A stretch of 64,000 nucleotides of DNA from Pseudomonas sp. ADAK18 (GTDB lineage: Bacteria > Pseudomonadota > Gammaproteobacteria > Pseudomonadales > Pseudomonadaceae), in the NCBI RefSeq assembly GCF_012935695.1, contig NZ_CP052859.1:3513001-3577000 (forward strand). The letters run 5' to 3'. Both the position numbers and the translations under genes were made by a program. The notes under the pieces are model-generated. The model saw nothing but the letters and a program-made list of their open reading frames with translations, was not told the origin of the DNA and did not search any database. Below are positions 18,122-26,962 of the stretch, piece after piece; position 1 is the first letter of the stretch; each line of letters starts with the position of its first letter.

Positions 18122-19018
18122 TTAGGCCGCACCGAACCGCCCAATCACCGCCTCAACAAACCGCCGCAGCTTGGCGGTGCGCTGGCGATTTGCGGTGTAG
18201 AGCAGATGCATCTGCCGGCTCGGCGCCTCAAAGTCCGGCAGCAATTGCACCAACTCACCGTTTTTCAGTGCTGGCCGAAGAAAATCTTCCGGGCCCAGCA
18301 CAATGCCGAATCCATCCAGCGCAGCCGACATCAAGGCTTTGCTTTCGTTGACCTGCAAACGGCTGGCGACCTGTACTTTATGCAAGGTCGAGTCCTGGTA
18401 GAACGACCATTCACGATCCGCCGGACGGGACCAGTAGGCATACCCCAAGCATTCGTGGTGTTCCAGGTCTGCCGGAGTGCGGGGCGTTCCTCGCCCCGCC
18501 AGATAAGCCGGTGAAGCGCAGACCACCAGACGGTAAGGCGCCAGCGGCCGGGCGGTCAGGCTGGTGGTGGCCAGGGGACCAATGCGAAACGCCACTTCAT
18601 AGCCCTCCTCCACCAAGTCGACAAAACGGTCGGTCAGGTGCAGGTCAATTTCAACGTCTGGGTTGTCCCGCAGAAACGCCGTCACCAGAGGCATGAGGCT
18701 GTAGGAACCGAAGGTCACCGGGGCAGTAATTTTCAGTTTGCCGCGAGGCGTGTCGTTCATGATCTGCGCGAGTGAGTCCGCCGCCTCGGCTTCCGTCAGG
18801 ATATGTTTGCAACGCTCGTAATACGCACTGCCCAGCTCCGTCAGACTTTGCCGGCGAGTGGTGCGATTGAGTAGACGCGCACCCAAGCGATGCTCCAGGG
18901 CGGCCACATGTTTGGCCACCATCTGCGCCGACATATTCAAACGTTCAGCCGCCCGTGCGTAGGAGCCCAACTCGGCAGCCATTACAAAAGCATTCATGCT
19001 CGAAAGGCGGTCCATCAT
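18122..19018 (-). CDS. LysR-family transcriptional regulator
   Basis: A 298-residue LysR protein of the CrgA/DmlR-like subgroup: SYARAAERLNMSAQMVAKHV in the recognition region, LLNRTTRRQSLTELG, an effector domain with GYEVAFRIGPL, and CASPAYLAGRGTPRTPADLE. It is read divergently from the NADP-binding oxidoreductase gene at 19119, 100 bases away, and probably controls it. The ATG pair at the start (MMDRLSS) leaves the exact first residue uncertain by one. No effector can be deduced. Confidence 0.86.
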   Translation of the reverse strand: MMDRLSSMNAFVMAAELGSYARAAERLNMSAQMVAKHVAALEHRLGARLLNRTTRRQSLTELGSAYYERCKHILTEAEAADSLAQIMNDTPRGKLKITAPVTFGSYSLMPLVTAFLRDNPDVEIDLHLTDRFVDLVEEGYEVAFRIGPLATTSLTARPLAPYRLVVCASPAYLAGRGTPRTPADLEHHECLGYAYWSRPADREWSFYQDSTLHKVQVASRLQVNESKALMSAALDGFGIVLGPEDFLRPALKNGELVQLLPDFEAPSRQMHLLYTANRQRTAKLRRFVEAVIGRFGAA

Positions 19019-19118
19019 TCACTACTCCCAGTAACAACAGCCAACGTAAAACCACTGTTTATCGCCTATTGGTTGCCAATCATCATAACCCCACACCATC
19101 CAACAGAGGAGTTGGGAC

Positions 19119-19781
19119 ATGAGGATTGGCATTCTTGGAGCAGGTTTTATCGGGCGCGCCGTGGCGCAGTTGGCCCTCGCGGTCGGGCATGAAGTGATGT
19201 TGAGCAACTCACGCGGCCCACACACCATGTTCAGCGTGTCGAGTGGCATCCGTGGAGTCAAAGTGGGCACCGCTGAGGATGCCGCGAAATTTGGCGAACT
19301 GGTGCTGGTAGCAATCCCATTGGAGCAATACCGCAGCGTGCCCGCGCAGTGGCTGGAGGGTAAAACGGTGATGGATGCCAACAACTACTATCCGAACCGG
19401 GATGGGCGCATTCCTGAGCTGGACCGCTTTGAAACCACCACCAGCCGCCTGCTGGCCGAGCATCTGCCTGGCGCAAACGTGGTGAAGGTGTTCAATGCGA
19501 TCCTGGCTCCAGACCTGACCAAAGACGCCCGCGTCCAAGGTTCACCGGACCGTCGCGCGCTGCCCGTTGCGGCAGATGATCACGCCGCGAAAGCGCAGGT
19601 GATCGCGTTGCTGGACGAAATCGGCTTCGATGCCGTAGATGCCGGAGGGCTGGACGAGAGCTGGCGATTCGAGCGGGCCAAGCCGGCTTACTGCATCCCG
19701 CTGGATAAAGCTGGCTTGAAGGCCGCATTGGCCCTGGCTGAACGCCAAGTAGAAGTACCCGAGGATTGGCGGCATAACTGA
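19119..19781 (+). CDS. F420-dependent NADP oxidoreductase-like Rossmann protein
   Basis: A 220-residue protein with an N-terminal dinucleotide-binding motif (RIGILGAGFIGRAVAQLAL), SNSRGP after strand 2 as in NADP-preferring folds, LVAIPLEQY and MDANNYYPNRDG. The layout matches the NADPH-dependent F420 reductase/YcdA-like family. Pseudomonads are not known to make F420 in quantity, so it more likely reduces another substrate with NADPH. GAGGAG precedes the ATG. It is divergent from a LysR gene and followed by a strong terminator, so it is a single-gene unit. Confidence 0.8.
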   Translation: MRIGILGAGFIGRAVAQLALAVGHEVMLSNSRGPHTMFSVSSGIRGVKVGTAEDAAKFGELVLVAIPLEQYRSVPAQWLEGKTVMDANNYYPNRDGRIPELDRFETTTSRLLAEHLPGANVVKVFNAILAPDLTKDARVQGSPDRRALPVAADDHAAKAQVIALLDEIGFDAVDAGGLDESWRFERAKPAYCIPLDKAGLKAALALAERQVEVPEDWRHN

Positions 19782-19788
19782 AGCCATG

Positions 19789-19826
19789 AAAAAGCCCGCT
19801 GACCGTTACCGGTTCAGCGGGCTTTT
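19789..19826. terminator. Strong bidirectional terminator
   Basis: AAAAAGCCCGCTGA and TCAGCGGGCTTTT form a GC-rich stem with A and T runs. It separates the oxidoreductase from the convergent mqo. Confidence 0.9.
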
Positions 19827-19864
19827 CCTATCAGCGCGGTCCTGACTCAGGACCTGCCAACGGT

Positions 19865-21511
19865 TTACAGCGCGATGTCAGCCGCTGGCTTGCTCGGCTC
19901 AGCCGCAGGCTTTGCAGCCTCGATGGCTTTTGGAGCAGTCAGCTGAGGAATCGCTGGCGGAGGCGTCAGTTGCAGAACGTTGGCGGTATAGGCCCATTCT
20001 TTGGCAACGGCTTCAGGGCTGTCATTCAGCTTGGTGCCATAGCTCGGCACGATCTGGTGCAGCTTTTCCTGCCAGGCAGGAGTCGCGACCTGATCCTTGA
20101 ACACTTTCTGCAGCACGGTCAGCATGATCGGAGCCGCGGTGGACGCGCCTGGCGATGCACCCAACAGACCGGCAATGGTGTTGTCAGCGGAGGTGACCAC
20201 TTCGGTACCGAGTTTCAGGACGCCGCCCTGCTCTTCGTCACGCTTGATGATCTGCACGCGCTGACCGGCTTGCCACAGGCGCCAGTCTTCTTTCTTGGCG
20301 TTCGGGAAGTACTCTTGCAGCGCCTTGAAGCGGTCGTCATCGGACTGCATCAGTTGACCGGCGAGGTACTCGACCAGTGGGTATTCGCGGATACCGACTT
20401 TGGTCATTGGCCAGATGTTGTGGGTGGTGGTGCTGGTCAGCAGGTCCAGGTACGAGCCTTCTTTCAGGAACTTGGTGGAGAAGGTCGCGAATGGGCCAAA
20501 CAGGATCACGCGCTTACCATCCAGCACACGGGTGTCCAGGTGCGGAACCGACATCGGCGGAGCACCAACAGAAGCTTTGCCGTAGGCCTTGGCCAGATGC
20601 TGTTCGGCCACGGTTGGGTTCTCGGTTACGAGGAACGAGCCGCCAACAGGGAAACCGGCGTATTCACGTGCTTCCGGAATACCCGACTTCTGCAGCAGAT
20701 GCAGTGCACCGCCGCCCGCGCCGATGAACACGAACTTGGCGTCGGTATCGGTTGTGGTGCCGTCTTTCAGGTTTTTGTAGCTGACACGCCACGAGCCGTC
20801 GGCGTTCTTGGTGATGTCCTGCACTTCGCTCGACAGTTTCAGATCAAACTTCGGCGTGGTTTGCAGGTGAGCAACGAACTGGCGGGTGATCTCGCCGAAG
20901 TTCACGTCAGTGCCGATCGGGGTCCAGGTGGCCGCGATTTTCTGGTTCGGGTCACGCCCTTCCATCATCAGCGGAACCCACTTCGCGATCTGCGCCGGGT
21001 CTTCGGAGTACTGCATGCCGGCGAACAGCGGGCTTGCCTGCAGCGCTTCATAACGCTTCTTCAGGAACTTGATGTTGTCATCGCCCCACACAAAGCTCAT
21101 GTGCGGTGTGGAGTTGATGAACGAACGCGGGTTCTTCAGAACGCCCTGCTGAACCTGCCAGGACCAGAACTGACGGGAGATCTGGAACGCTTCGTTGATC
21201 TCGACCGCTTTCGGGATCTCAACGTTGCCGTTCTTATCTTCCGGGGTGTAGTTCAGCTCAGCCAGGGCCGAGTGACCGGTACCGGCGTTGTTCCAGCCGT
21301 TGGAGCTTTCTTCGGCGACGCCATCAAGGCGCTCGACCATCTCCATCGACCAGTCCGGTTGCAGCTCATTGAGCCAAACACCCAGGGTCGCGCTCATGAT
21401 GCCGCCACCAATCAGCAGCACATCGACTTTCTTTGCCTCTTCCGCGTGAACGGACGTGATCCCCATCGACAAAGCCAGCCCCAGCAGGGCCGTGTTCATT
21501 TTTTTAAACAT
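19865..21511 (-). CDS. mqo: Malate:quinone oxidoreductase
   Basis: A 548-residue FAD enzyme that oxidises malate to oxaloacetate and passes electrons to the quinone pool, replacing or adding to malate dehydrogenase in the TCA cycle. It shows the FAD motif [35 protein letters not shown], the [16 protein letters not shown] loop and [16 protein letters not shown] near the C-terminus, all typical of MQO. The first 23 residues form a signal-like hydrophobic segment ending VHA, and the C-terminus carries an Ala/Pro/Lys-rich tail (about 35 residues). ATG 21511 follows AGGTG; another ATG is 12 bases inside. It is a peripheral inner-membrane enzyme. Confidence 0.93.
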   Translation of the reverse strand: MFKKMNTALLGLALSMGITSVHAEEAKKVDVLLIGGGIMSATLGVWLNELQPDWSMEMVERLDGVAEESSNGWNNAGTGHSALAELNYTPEDKNGNVEIPKAVEINEAFQISRQFWSWQVQQGVLKNPRSFINSTPHMSFVWGDDNIKFLKKRYEALQASPLFAGMQYSEDPAQIAKWVPLMMEGRDPNQKIAATWTPIGTDVNFGEITRQFVAHLQTTPKFDLKLSSEVQDITKNADGSWRVSYKNLKDGTTTDTDAKFVFIGAGGGALHLLQKSGIPEAREYAGFPVGGSFLVTENPTVAEQHLAKAYGKASVGAPPMSVPHLDTRVLDGKRVILFGPFATFSTKFLKEGSYLDLLTSTTTHNIWPMTKVGIREYPLVEYLAGQLMQSDDDRFKALQEYFPNAKKEDWRLWQAGQRVQIIKRDEEQGGVLKLGTEVVTSADNTIAGLLGASPGASTAAPIMLTVLQKVFKDQVATPAWQEKLHQIVPSYGTKLNDSPEAVAKEWAYTANVLQLTPPPAIPQLTAPKAIEAAKPAAEPSKPAADIAL

Positions 21512-21780
21512 CAAGTAGCACCTATGATAAAACGCCATCCGCCCCACGGCCCTCTCTTCATGCGGAAACCCTCCGTTACGCCAGGCAGCGCCATACGGTT
21601 TCCACACTCACAAGAACCCCGGAACGGGCACACAAGGCCGATGCATCGACCTCAGTTTTATGTCCTTCTGCGCTGACTTCTTATCATTATTGGCTTCAGC
21701 TACCTCGGCGACATCATCCGGCCGCGCGTGTTCGAATGCACGCACGAGAGAAAGGTTAGACCAAGATGGCGCGCAGAATA

Positions 21781-22407
21781 TCATGGTCCGGTTGGATCGG
21801 GCGTCTGTTCTGGACTTGGCAGTCGTGTTGGCAACAAGCTTAGCGCAACCTCGACAGACTGCCGAAGGCGTTCGGGTGCAACACCGTCTCGCGCCTGAAT
21901 GGAAATACCGTGCAGAAAGGTCGCGTAAAAGTCGCCCAGCGCCCGCACATCAGCGTCCTCCCCAAGCTCCCCACTTTCCTGCGCGCGATGCAATCTGTCG
22001 ATAATCGATTGGGTACGTTGCCGGCGGTGCTCGCAGAGCCATTGTTGAACATCCGCACCGTCCGGACTGGTGCTGCTCGCCGCACTCACCACCAGACACC
22101 CACCAGGACGACCCGATTGCGTGTAAGTGGTGATGGCATCGTCCAACATGCCCCTGACCGCGCTTTTCAAGCAGGGCTGCGCCAGCGCACGGTCGGCAAA
22201 ACCGCCCTCGCCTTGCTCATACAACGCCACAGCCTCACGGAACAACGCTTGTTTACTACCAAAAGCCGCGTAAATCCTGGCTGATGCAATGCCCAGCGTA
22301 TCCACCAGCGCCGACATGCTGGCGCCCTCATACCCTTGTTCCCAGAACAGCAGCATGGCGCGCTGCAATGCCGCTTCCCTGTCAAATTCGCGCGGACGTC
22401 CGGCCAT
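21781..22407 (-). CDS. TetR-family repressor
   Basis: A 208-residue TetR regulator with the N-terminal helix-turn-helix (AALQRAMLLFWEQGYEGASM, LVDTLGIASARIYAAFGSKQ) and a ligand domain of the AcrR/YbiH type (SGRPGGCLVVSAAS). It is divergent from the isomerase/epoxide-hydrolase-like operon at 22518-24490. A perfect 10-bp inverted repeat at 22481-22506 between them is its probable operator. ATG 22407 (MAGRPREF) was chosen with AGGT upstream; an earlier start at 22440 would place the gene closer to the operator. Confidence 0.87.
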   Translation of the reverse strand: MAGRPREFDREAALQRAMLLFWEQGYEGASMSALVDTLGIASARIYAAFGSKQALFREAVALYEQGEGGFADRALAQPCLKSAVRGMLDDAITTYTQSGRPGGCLVVSAASSTSPDGADVQQWLCEHRRQRTQSIIDRLHRAQESGELGEDADVRALGDFYATFLHGISIQARDGVAPERLRQSVEVALSLLPTRLPSPEQTPDPTGP

Positions 22408-22480
22408 TGATGTTTTTACCTGATGGTGTGATTTCATCACTTTAACTCATATCGAGTTGACGGTAATGAACGGGCGAGTC

Positions 22481-22506
22481 TATTGTTTGTCAATCAACAA
22501 ACAATA
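22481..22506. promoter_or_regulatory. TetR operator candidate
   Basis: TATTGTTTGT and ACAAACAATA are perfect complementary arms around CAATCA. The repeat ends just before the AGGAAC ribosome-binding site of the gene at 22518 and 74 bases from the TetR start, an ideal place for local repression. Confidence 0.75.
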
Positions 22507-22517
22507 GGAACAATCTG

Positions 22518-23603
22518 ATGCGTACGCTTAAAGGACCCAGCTTGCACCTGGCGCAATTCAGCGCCGCCGAGCCACCTTTCAATAGCCTGGACAACATCGC
22601 CCAGTGGGCTAAAAACCACGGTTTCAAGGCACTGCAGATACCGGCCTGGGACAGCCGGTTCTTCAATGTCGAACTGGCCGCACAGAGCCAGACTTACTGC
22701 GACGACATCAAAGGCCTGCTCCGCGATCACGGCTTGCAGATCAGTGAACTGACCAGCCACATCTTCGGCCAACTGGTGGCGGTTCATCCCGCTTATGACG
22801 CCATGTGGGACGCCTCCATTCCGGCGCCTTTACGAGGCAAGCCCCAGGCACGTACCGAGTGGGCGATCGAACGTATGAAACTGGCCATCACTGCCTCGCA
22901 AAGGCTCGGTCTTGAAGATGTGGGCACGTTTTCCGGATCCCTCGCCTGGCCTTATTTGTTCCCCTTCCCCCAACGCCCGGAAGGTCTCATTGACGCAGCA
23001 TTCAATGAGCTAGCCCGACGCTGGCGACCACTTCTGGACCTTGCCGAAGAGCAAGGCATCAACCTCTGCTACGAAATCCATCCCAGCGAGGACCTCCACG
23101 ACGGCACTAGCTTCGAGCGTTTCTACGAACTAGTCGACCAGCATCCCCGCTGCCGAATCTTGTTCGATCCCAGCCACTTCGTGCTGCAACAGCTGGACTA
23201 CTTGAGCTACCTCGATATTTACCAGTCGTTTATCCGGATGTTCCATGTCAAGGACGCCGAGTTCAATCCAACCGGCCGCCAAGGCATCTACGGCGGCTAC
23301 AGCGACTGGGCCAACCGCGCCGGACGCTTCCGCTCACTGGGTGATGGCCAAGTGGATTTCAACGGCATTTTCTCCAAGCTCGCCCAATACGACTATCCGG
23401 GCTGGGCGACACTGGAATGGGAGTGCTGCTTGAAAAACCAGGAGGACGGTGCACGGGAAGGCGTGGAGTTCATCAACCGACACATCATTGAGGTCACCGA
23501 CCGTGCCTTCGACGACTTCGCCGGCGCGCCGGTTGACCAGCAGCAGATTCGGGGCATGCTCGGCCTGCCTCAGGAACCGCAACCACACGAGATACGCCCA
23601 TGA
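22518..23603 (+). CDS. Sugar phosphate isomerase/epimerase-type TIM barrel protein
   Basis: A 361-residue protein of the xylose-isomerase-like TIM-barrel (IolE/YcjR) superfamily. Metal-binding strands can be seen: CYEIHPSEDLHDG (Glu and His), ILFDPSHFVLQQ (Asp, His), MFHVKDAEFNPTGR (His, Lys, Asp) and ATLEWECC (Glu). Such proteins isomerise or epimerise sugars and related polyols with a divalent metal. The stop overlaps the start of the next hydrolase by four bases, so the two are translationally coupled. Both lie behind the TetR operator. Substrate unknown. Confidence 0.83.
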   Translation: MRTLKGPSLHLAQFSAAEPPFNSLDNIAQWAKNHGFKALQIPAWDSRFFNVELAAQSQTYCDDIKGLLRDHGLQISELTSHIFGQLVAVHPAYDAMWDASIPAPLRGKPQARTEWAIERMKLAITASQRLGLEDVGTFSGSLAWPYLFPFPQRPEGLIDAAFNELARRWRPLLDLAEEQGINLCYEIHPSEDLHDGTSFERFYELVDQHPRCRILFDPSHFVLQQLDYLSYLDIYQSFIRMFHVKDAEFNPTGRQGIYGGYSDWANRAGRFRSLGDGQVDFNGIFSKLAQYDYPGWATLEWECCLKNQEDGAREGVEFINRHIIEVTDRAFDDFAGAPVDQQQIRGMLGLPQEPQPHEIRP

Positions 23604-24490
23604 ACGCCGCAATCGCTACCCCGCTGAGCGCCAGCGACGAATTCACTCATCACTATGTACGCCTCGACGGTAAAAAAATGCACTGTGTCATGGCGGGCAC
23701 CGGGGAACCGGTCCTGCTGATTCCGGGCTGGCCGCAAACCTGGTATGCCTTCCGGCATGTCATGCAAGCCCTGGCTGAGCAGGGTTTCCAAGCCATCGCC
23801 GTCGACCCGCCGGGCTTGGGAAACTCAGACCGACCAGAACGGGGCTACGACACCGGCAATATCGCCGATGTGCTGCATCGAACGATGCAGGGGCTTGGTC
23901 TCACCCGCTACCACGTGGTGGGGCATGATGTCGGCATGTGGGTGGGATATGCCCTGGCGAGTGACCAGCCACAAGCCGTGCGCACACTTACCCTGACCGA
24001 AGCCGTCATACCCGGCCTCGCACCAGCGCCGCCGATTTTTGTCGCGCCGGAGCAAAACATCTTTCTGTGGCACTTCCTCTTCAATCAAGTCCAGGACTTA
24101 CCCGAAGCACTGATTGCCGGCCGTGAAGAGACCTACCTCAATTTCATGTTCGACCGGTGGTCATTCCATCGCGATGCTGTCGCCTCGGATGTCTACATTC
24201 GCGCCTACTCCACACCCGGAGGGCTACGTGCCGGGTTCGACTATTACCGCGCGATTCCCGAAACGATCCGACAAAACCTGGATCGCGCCACCCGCATGCT
24301 ACCAATGCCGGTGCTGGCTATCGGTGCCGAACACGCCACCAACGATGCCCCGCTGGTGACGCTCCAGGGACACGCATCTGATTTGCGGGGGGCGATCATC
24401 GCTGACTGCGGGCATTTTGTAATGGAGGAGGCACCGGAGGCGTTTTTGCGGCATTTGCTTGGCTTTTTGCGCGAGTGCGCAGCTGAGTGA
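23600..24490 (+). CDS. Epoxide-hydrolase/haloalkane-dehalogenase-like alpha/beta hydrolase
   Basis: A 296-residue alpha/beta hydrolase with Asp rather than Ser as nucleophile in VVGHDVGMWVGYAL, as in epoxide hydrolases and haloalkane dehalogenases. The oxyanion segment is PGWPQTWYAF, close to the HGWPxxW of epoxide hydrolases, and the C-terminal His is in DCGHFVMEEAPE. A pair of Tyr residues in DYYRAIP may serve in the cap. It would open an epoxide or cleave a C-halogen or ester bond of a small compound. Coupled to the upstream isomerase-like gene by an ATGA overlap. Confidence 0.85.
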   Translation: MNAAIATPLSASDEFTHHYVRLDGKKMHCVMAGTGEPVLLIPGWPQTWYAFRHVMQALAEQGFQAIAVDPPGLGNSDRPERGYDTGNIADVLHRTMQGLGLTRYHVVGHDVGMWVGYALASDQPQAVRTLTLTEAVIPGLAPAPPIFVAPEQNIFLWHFLFNQVQDLPEALIAGREETYLNFMFDRWSFHRDAVASDVYIRAYSTPGGLRAGFDYYRAIPETIRQNLDRATRMLPMPVLAIGAEHATNDAPLVTLQGHASDLRGAIIADCGHFVMEEAPEAFLRHLLGFLRECAAE

Positions 24491-24530
24491 GAGGTTGAAA
24501 CAGATCCGGGTTTCATCTGCTGCACACACC

Positions 24531-24746
24531 TTAGTCGTGCAGCAACCCTGAACTGTATGCATTGAAACTGCTACCGATGGCACTACTGCCACCGAAGTTC
24601 GCCTTATTGGCGCTTCCGGTGACAGGGTCGCCGAAGGATTGGCAGCCCTCGGCGGGGCAATTACTGGTGCTCGTGCTCACACCGGAGCAAGCGCCCAGCA
24701 GCAGGGTGCCAGCGATCATTACGACTTTGAAGAGGTTCGAGATCAT
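24531..24746 (-). CDS. Small secreted lipoprotein
   Basis: A 71-residue protein with a lipobox LLLGAC (Cys20) after a hydrophobic signal. The mature part is short, Ser/Gly/Asn-rich and has two further Cys in NCPAEGCQSFG that could form a disulfide. CAGGGAAC precedes the ATG. No family is recognised. Its immediate upstream DNA is copy A of the diverged direct repeat described at 24752-24905. Confidence 0.72.
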   Translation of the reverse strand: MISNLFKVVMIAGTLLLGACSGVSTSTSNCPAEGCQSFGDPVTGSANKANFGGSSAIGSSFNAYSSGLLHD

Positions 24747-24751
24747 TTTTC

Positions 24752-24905
24752 AGTTCCCTGTGGGCTGGAGGCATGGCGGTACCATTCTCAGGCCTAATCC
24801 TAGACCTCAAAACCGCAAGGGATCATGAAACCTTTCCGGGCGACAGGATGGGTTCAGGTTGCCGTTTTTGATACAACCAGCGAGTTTGCCTATCAGGACA
24901 AGCCC
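24752..24905. repeat. Diverged direct repeat, copy A
   Basis: About 150 bases that align with 26727-26875 in the same orientation. Shared stretches include GGAGGCATGG/AGAGGCATGG, CGGGCGACAG-like and GAGCGACAG, GTTGCCG/ATTGCCG, and TTTGCCTATCAGG/GTTGCCTATCAGG. Copy A runs from the small lipoprotein start into the 3' end of the SoxR-type gene. In one plus-strand frame both copies read VQ(V/I)A followed later by AYQ, but neither is a convincing gene. Confidence 0.6.
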
Positions 24906-25375
24906 TCAGTGGGCGGCGGATCCCCGAGCCACCTGCGTGGACCTGGACCATTTTTCCCCGCTCGATCCCCCGGGTTAGTCATCTTGCAATGCTTCAGCGA
25001 AAGACACCCGCAACCAATGCAATGATCGAGCTCGATATACAGCCGCTGTAATTCCAGAATCCGCTCGGCAACACGCTGTTTCCACTCGCCCGACAGTCGC
25101 TGCCAGTCACCATCAGTGGCCAGTGAATGGGTTGGAATGCTGGCGAGCTGGTCGCCTATCTCATCCAGTGAATAGCCAATCCGCTGGGCATAGACGATAA
25201 ACGCGACGCGACGCAGGGTCGAGCGCGGAAAGTAGCGGTGACTGGCCTCATGCCGCTTCGATTCAATCAATCCCCGAGACTCGTAGAACCGCAAGGCTGA
25301 TGCCGCAACACCACTGCGACGGGCGATCTGACTGATTGACAGCAACGGGTCATTATCACTACCAGTAGAACGCAT
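24893..25375 (-). CDS. SoxR-type MerR regulator with an Fe-S cluster motif
   Basis: A 160-residue MerR protein. The N-terminal winged helix reads LLSISQIARRSGVAASALRF and YESRGLIESKRHEASHRYF, followed by a long dimer helix. The C-terminal CIGCGCLSLKHC supplies the four cysteines that bind the redox-sensing [2Fe-2S] cluster of SoxR, so it should respond to redox-cycling compounds. It is divergent from an MFS transporter gene, and the spacer region has a 19-bp -35/-10 gap, the promoter type that MerR proteins untwist. GGAG precedes ATG 25375. P. aeruginosa SoxR also controls efflux rather than soxS. Confidence 0.88.
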   Translation of the reverse strand: MRSTGSDNDPLLSISQIARRSGVAASALRFYESRGLIESKRHEASHRYFPRSTLRRVAFIVYAQRIGYSLDEIGDQLASIPTHSLATDGDWQRLSGEWKQRVAERILELQRLYIELDHCIGCGCLSLKHCKMTNPGDRAGKNGPGPRRWLGDPPPTEGLS

Positions 25376-25393
25376 TGTCTTACTCCCGATGGC

Positions 25394-25424
25394 TTGAATT
25401 GAAGTTGACTTTAACTTGTATTCT
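25394..25424 (+). promoter_or_regulatory. MerR-type promoter of the MFS gene
   Basis: TTGAAT (25394-25399) and TATTCT (25419-25424) are 19 bases apart, longer than the usual 17, which is diagnostic for MerR-family activation. Centred in the spacer is the dyad AAGTT-N6-AACTT (25402-25417), the likely site of the SoxR-type regulator. Confidence 0.7.
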
Positions 25425-25454
25425 CGGCGCAAGTTCAACCAGACGGGAGGCAAA

Positions 25455-26666
25455 ATGGGCATATCAATGGCTACGGCAGATGCCGCCAACGTTCAGCAGC
25501 GCGTGGACTGGATCGTGGTTTTGAATGTGGTGCTGGCAGGCATCGCCGCGGCCATGCATGTCGGCAAAACCACCATCGCCCTGCCGTCCTTGCAACAGGA
25601 GTTCGGCGGCTCGCTCGCGTCGCTCAGCTGGATCATGTCGGTGTTCCCACTGATTGGCGTATTCGGTGGCATCGCCGCCGGCATGCTGGTTCGACATTGG
25701 GGCGACCGCCGATTACTTATCGTAGGCCTTGGCATCCTCGGTATCAGCAGCCTTGCCGGCGCGATGACTCACGATTTCGGATGGTTGCTCGTGAGCCGTT
25801 TCACCGAAGGGGTAGGCTTTCTTACCGTCGTGGTCGCGGCACCCGCCGTGCTCAACCGCACCACGCCGATATCCAGACGCCCCATCGTGTTTGGACTGTG
25901 GAGCACCTTCATGGGTGGGGGCATTGCGCTGTCGATGCTCATTGGACCGTCACTCGGCAACTGGCGTAACGATTGGTACGTCAGCGCGGCACTGGTGCTA
26001 ATGACTGCAGCGGCATTGCTCCTCACCACACCCGCCGACACGATGGTCTCACGCCAGGCGGCAACGCCCGTCTGGTCGCAACTGCGCAGCGTACTGCGGG
26101 CACGCGCAACACTGACGCTTGCGCTGAGCTTTACTGCGTACAACCTGCAGTTTTTCGCGGTGATGAGTTTCCTTCCAGTGTTCCTGATGCAGCGCCTCGG
26201 TGTGCCCGTCAGTACCGCAGGCGTGATTAGCGCCGCGATCGTCGCCGCCAACATAGTGGGCAACCTGTCGGCTGGCCTGCTGCTTTCCCGTGGCATCCGC
26301 GCGGGCACACTGATTGCTGTATCCGCCGTTCTCGTAGGCATCGCAGGCGCGTGTATCTTTTACCCGCAGACGCCCGCCTCACTCGCCGTGGTGTTGTGCT
26401 TTGTATTCTCAGCGATCGCTGGAGTATTACCGGCGACCATTCTCGCGACCGCCTCGTCAACTGCACCCTCGCCGTCGCTCGCACCGCTCAGTATTGGTTG
26501 GGTGATGCAGGGCAACTATCTTGGCCAGGTCATCGGGCCGATTTTGATCGGCGCCATTGTCGGCGCACTTGGCTGGTCAGGGGCGATGTTTCTGATGATC
26601 TTTGCAGCCGTGGTGGGTGTGGCGCTTGGGATGTTGTTACTACGCACATCAGGACGGACGGGCTAA
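25455..26666 (+). CDS. MFS transporter controlled by the SoxR-type regulator
   Basis: A 403-residue MFS protein with about 12 hydrophobic segments. The helix 2-3 loop reads AGMLVRHWGDRRLLI and the protein resembles CynX/NimT-like and DHA1-like carriers, with GVGFLTVVVAAPAVLNR in helix 4. As its promoter has the MerR architecture and the regulator is SoxR-like, export of a redox-active compound is the simplest role; this is inferred from context. GGGAGG precedes ATG 25455. The pair sits between two diverged 150-base direct repeats, which suggests it could have been gained as a unit. Confidence 0.8.
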   Translation: MGISMATADAANVQQRVDWIVVLNVVLAGIAAAMHVGKTTIALPSLQQEFGGSLASLSWIMSVFPLIGVFGGIAAGMLVRHWGDRRLLIVGLGILGISSLAGAMTHDFGWLLVSRFTEGVGFLTVVVAAPAVLNRTTPISRRPIVFGLWSTFMGGGIALSMLIGPSLGNWRNDWYVSAALVLMTAAALLLTTPADTMVSRQAATPVWSQLRSVLRARATLTLALSFTAYNLQFFAVMSFLPVFLMQRLGVPVSTAGVISAAIVAANIVGNLSAGLLLSRGIRAGTLIAVSAVLVGIAGACIFYPQTPASLAVVLCFVFSAIAGVLPATILATASSTAPSPSLAPLSIGWVMQGNYLGQVIGPILIGAIVGALGWSGAMFLMIFAAVVGVALGMLLLRTSGRTG

Positions 26667-26697
26667 ACGCTCGGTAACAAAGCCCTTGCGATCATCG

Positions 26698-26726
26698 CGA
26701 CGCTAAAAAGCGTCGAGCTCTTTTTT
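26698..26726 (+). terminator. Hairpin with T-run after the MFS gene
   Basis: CGACGCT and AGCGTCG around AAAA, then GAGCTC and six T. The stem ends five bases before the T-run, so efficiency is uncertain. Confidence 0.6.
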
Positions 26727-26875
26727 CAGCGCCCTCTGGACTAGAGGCATGGCCGGGCCACCGTTATTAGACCGTGATCGTTGACCTCAACGTATCCGGG
26801 CACTTTGACACGCTCCTGAGCGACAGTATCCGTTCAAATTGCCGCCCTGGATAAAGGCGGCAAAGTTGCCTATCA
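26727..26875. repeat. Diverged direct repeat, copy B
   Basis: Counterpart of the repeat at 24752-24905, same orientation, 1.97 kb apart. It lies between the MFS terminator and the DUF6124-type gene. No intact gene is visible in it. Confidence 0.6.
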
Positions 26876-26962
26876 GGCCGCCGACGAGCGCCCTTCTCCA
26901 CCGCCGGCGGGTGCAACCTGCTCCGCTGCCCGGTCTACAAGCAGAACGCTCAACTCAATCAG

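Noticed and set aside
19970..21676. 568-codon plus-strand frame opposite mqo
   Set aside because: Shadow of a GC-rich gene; no ribosome-binding site or motif. The minus-strand protein is a full-length malate:quinone oxidoreductase.
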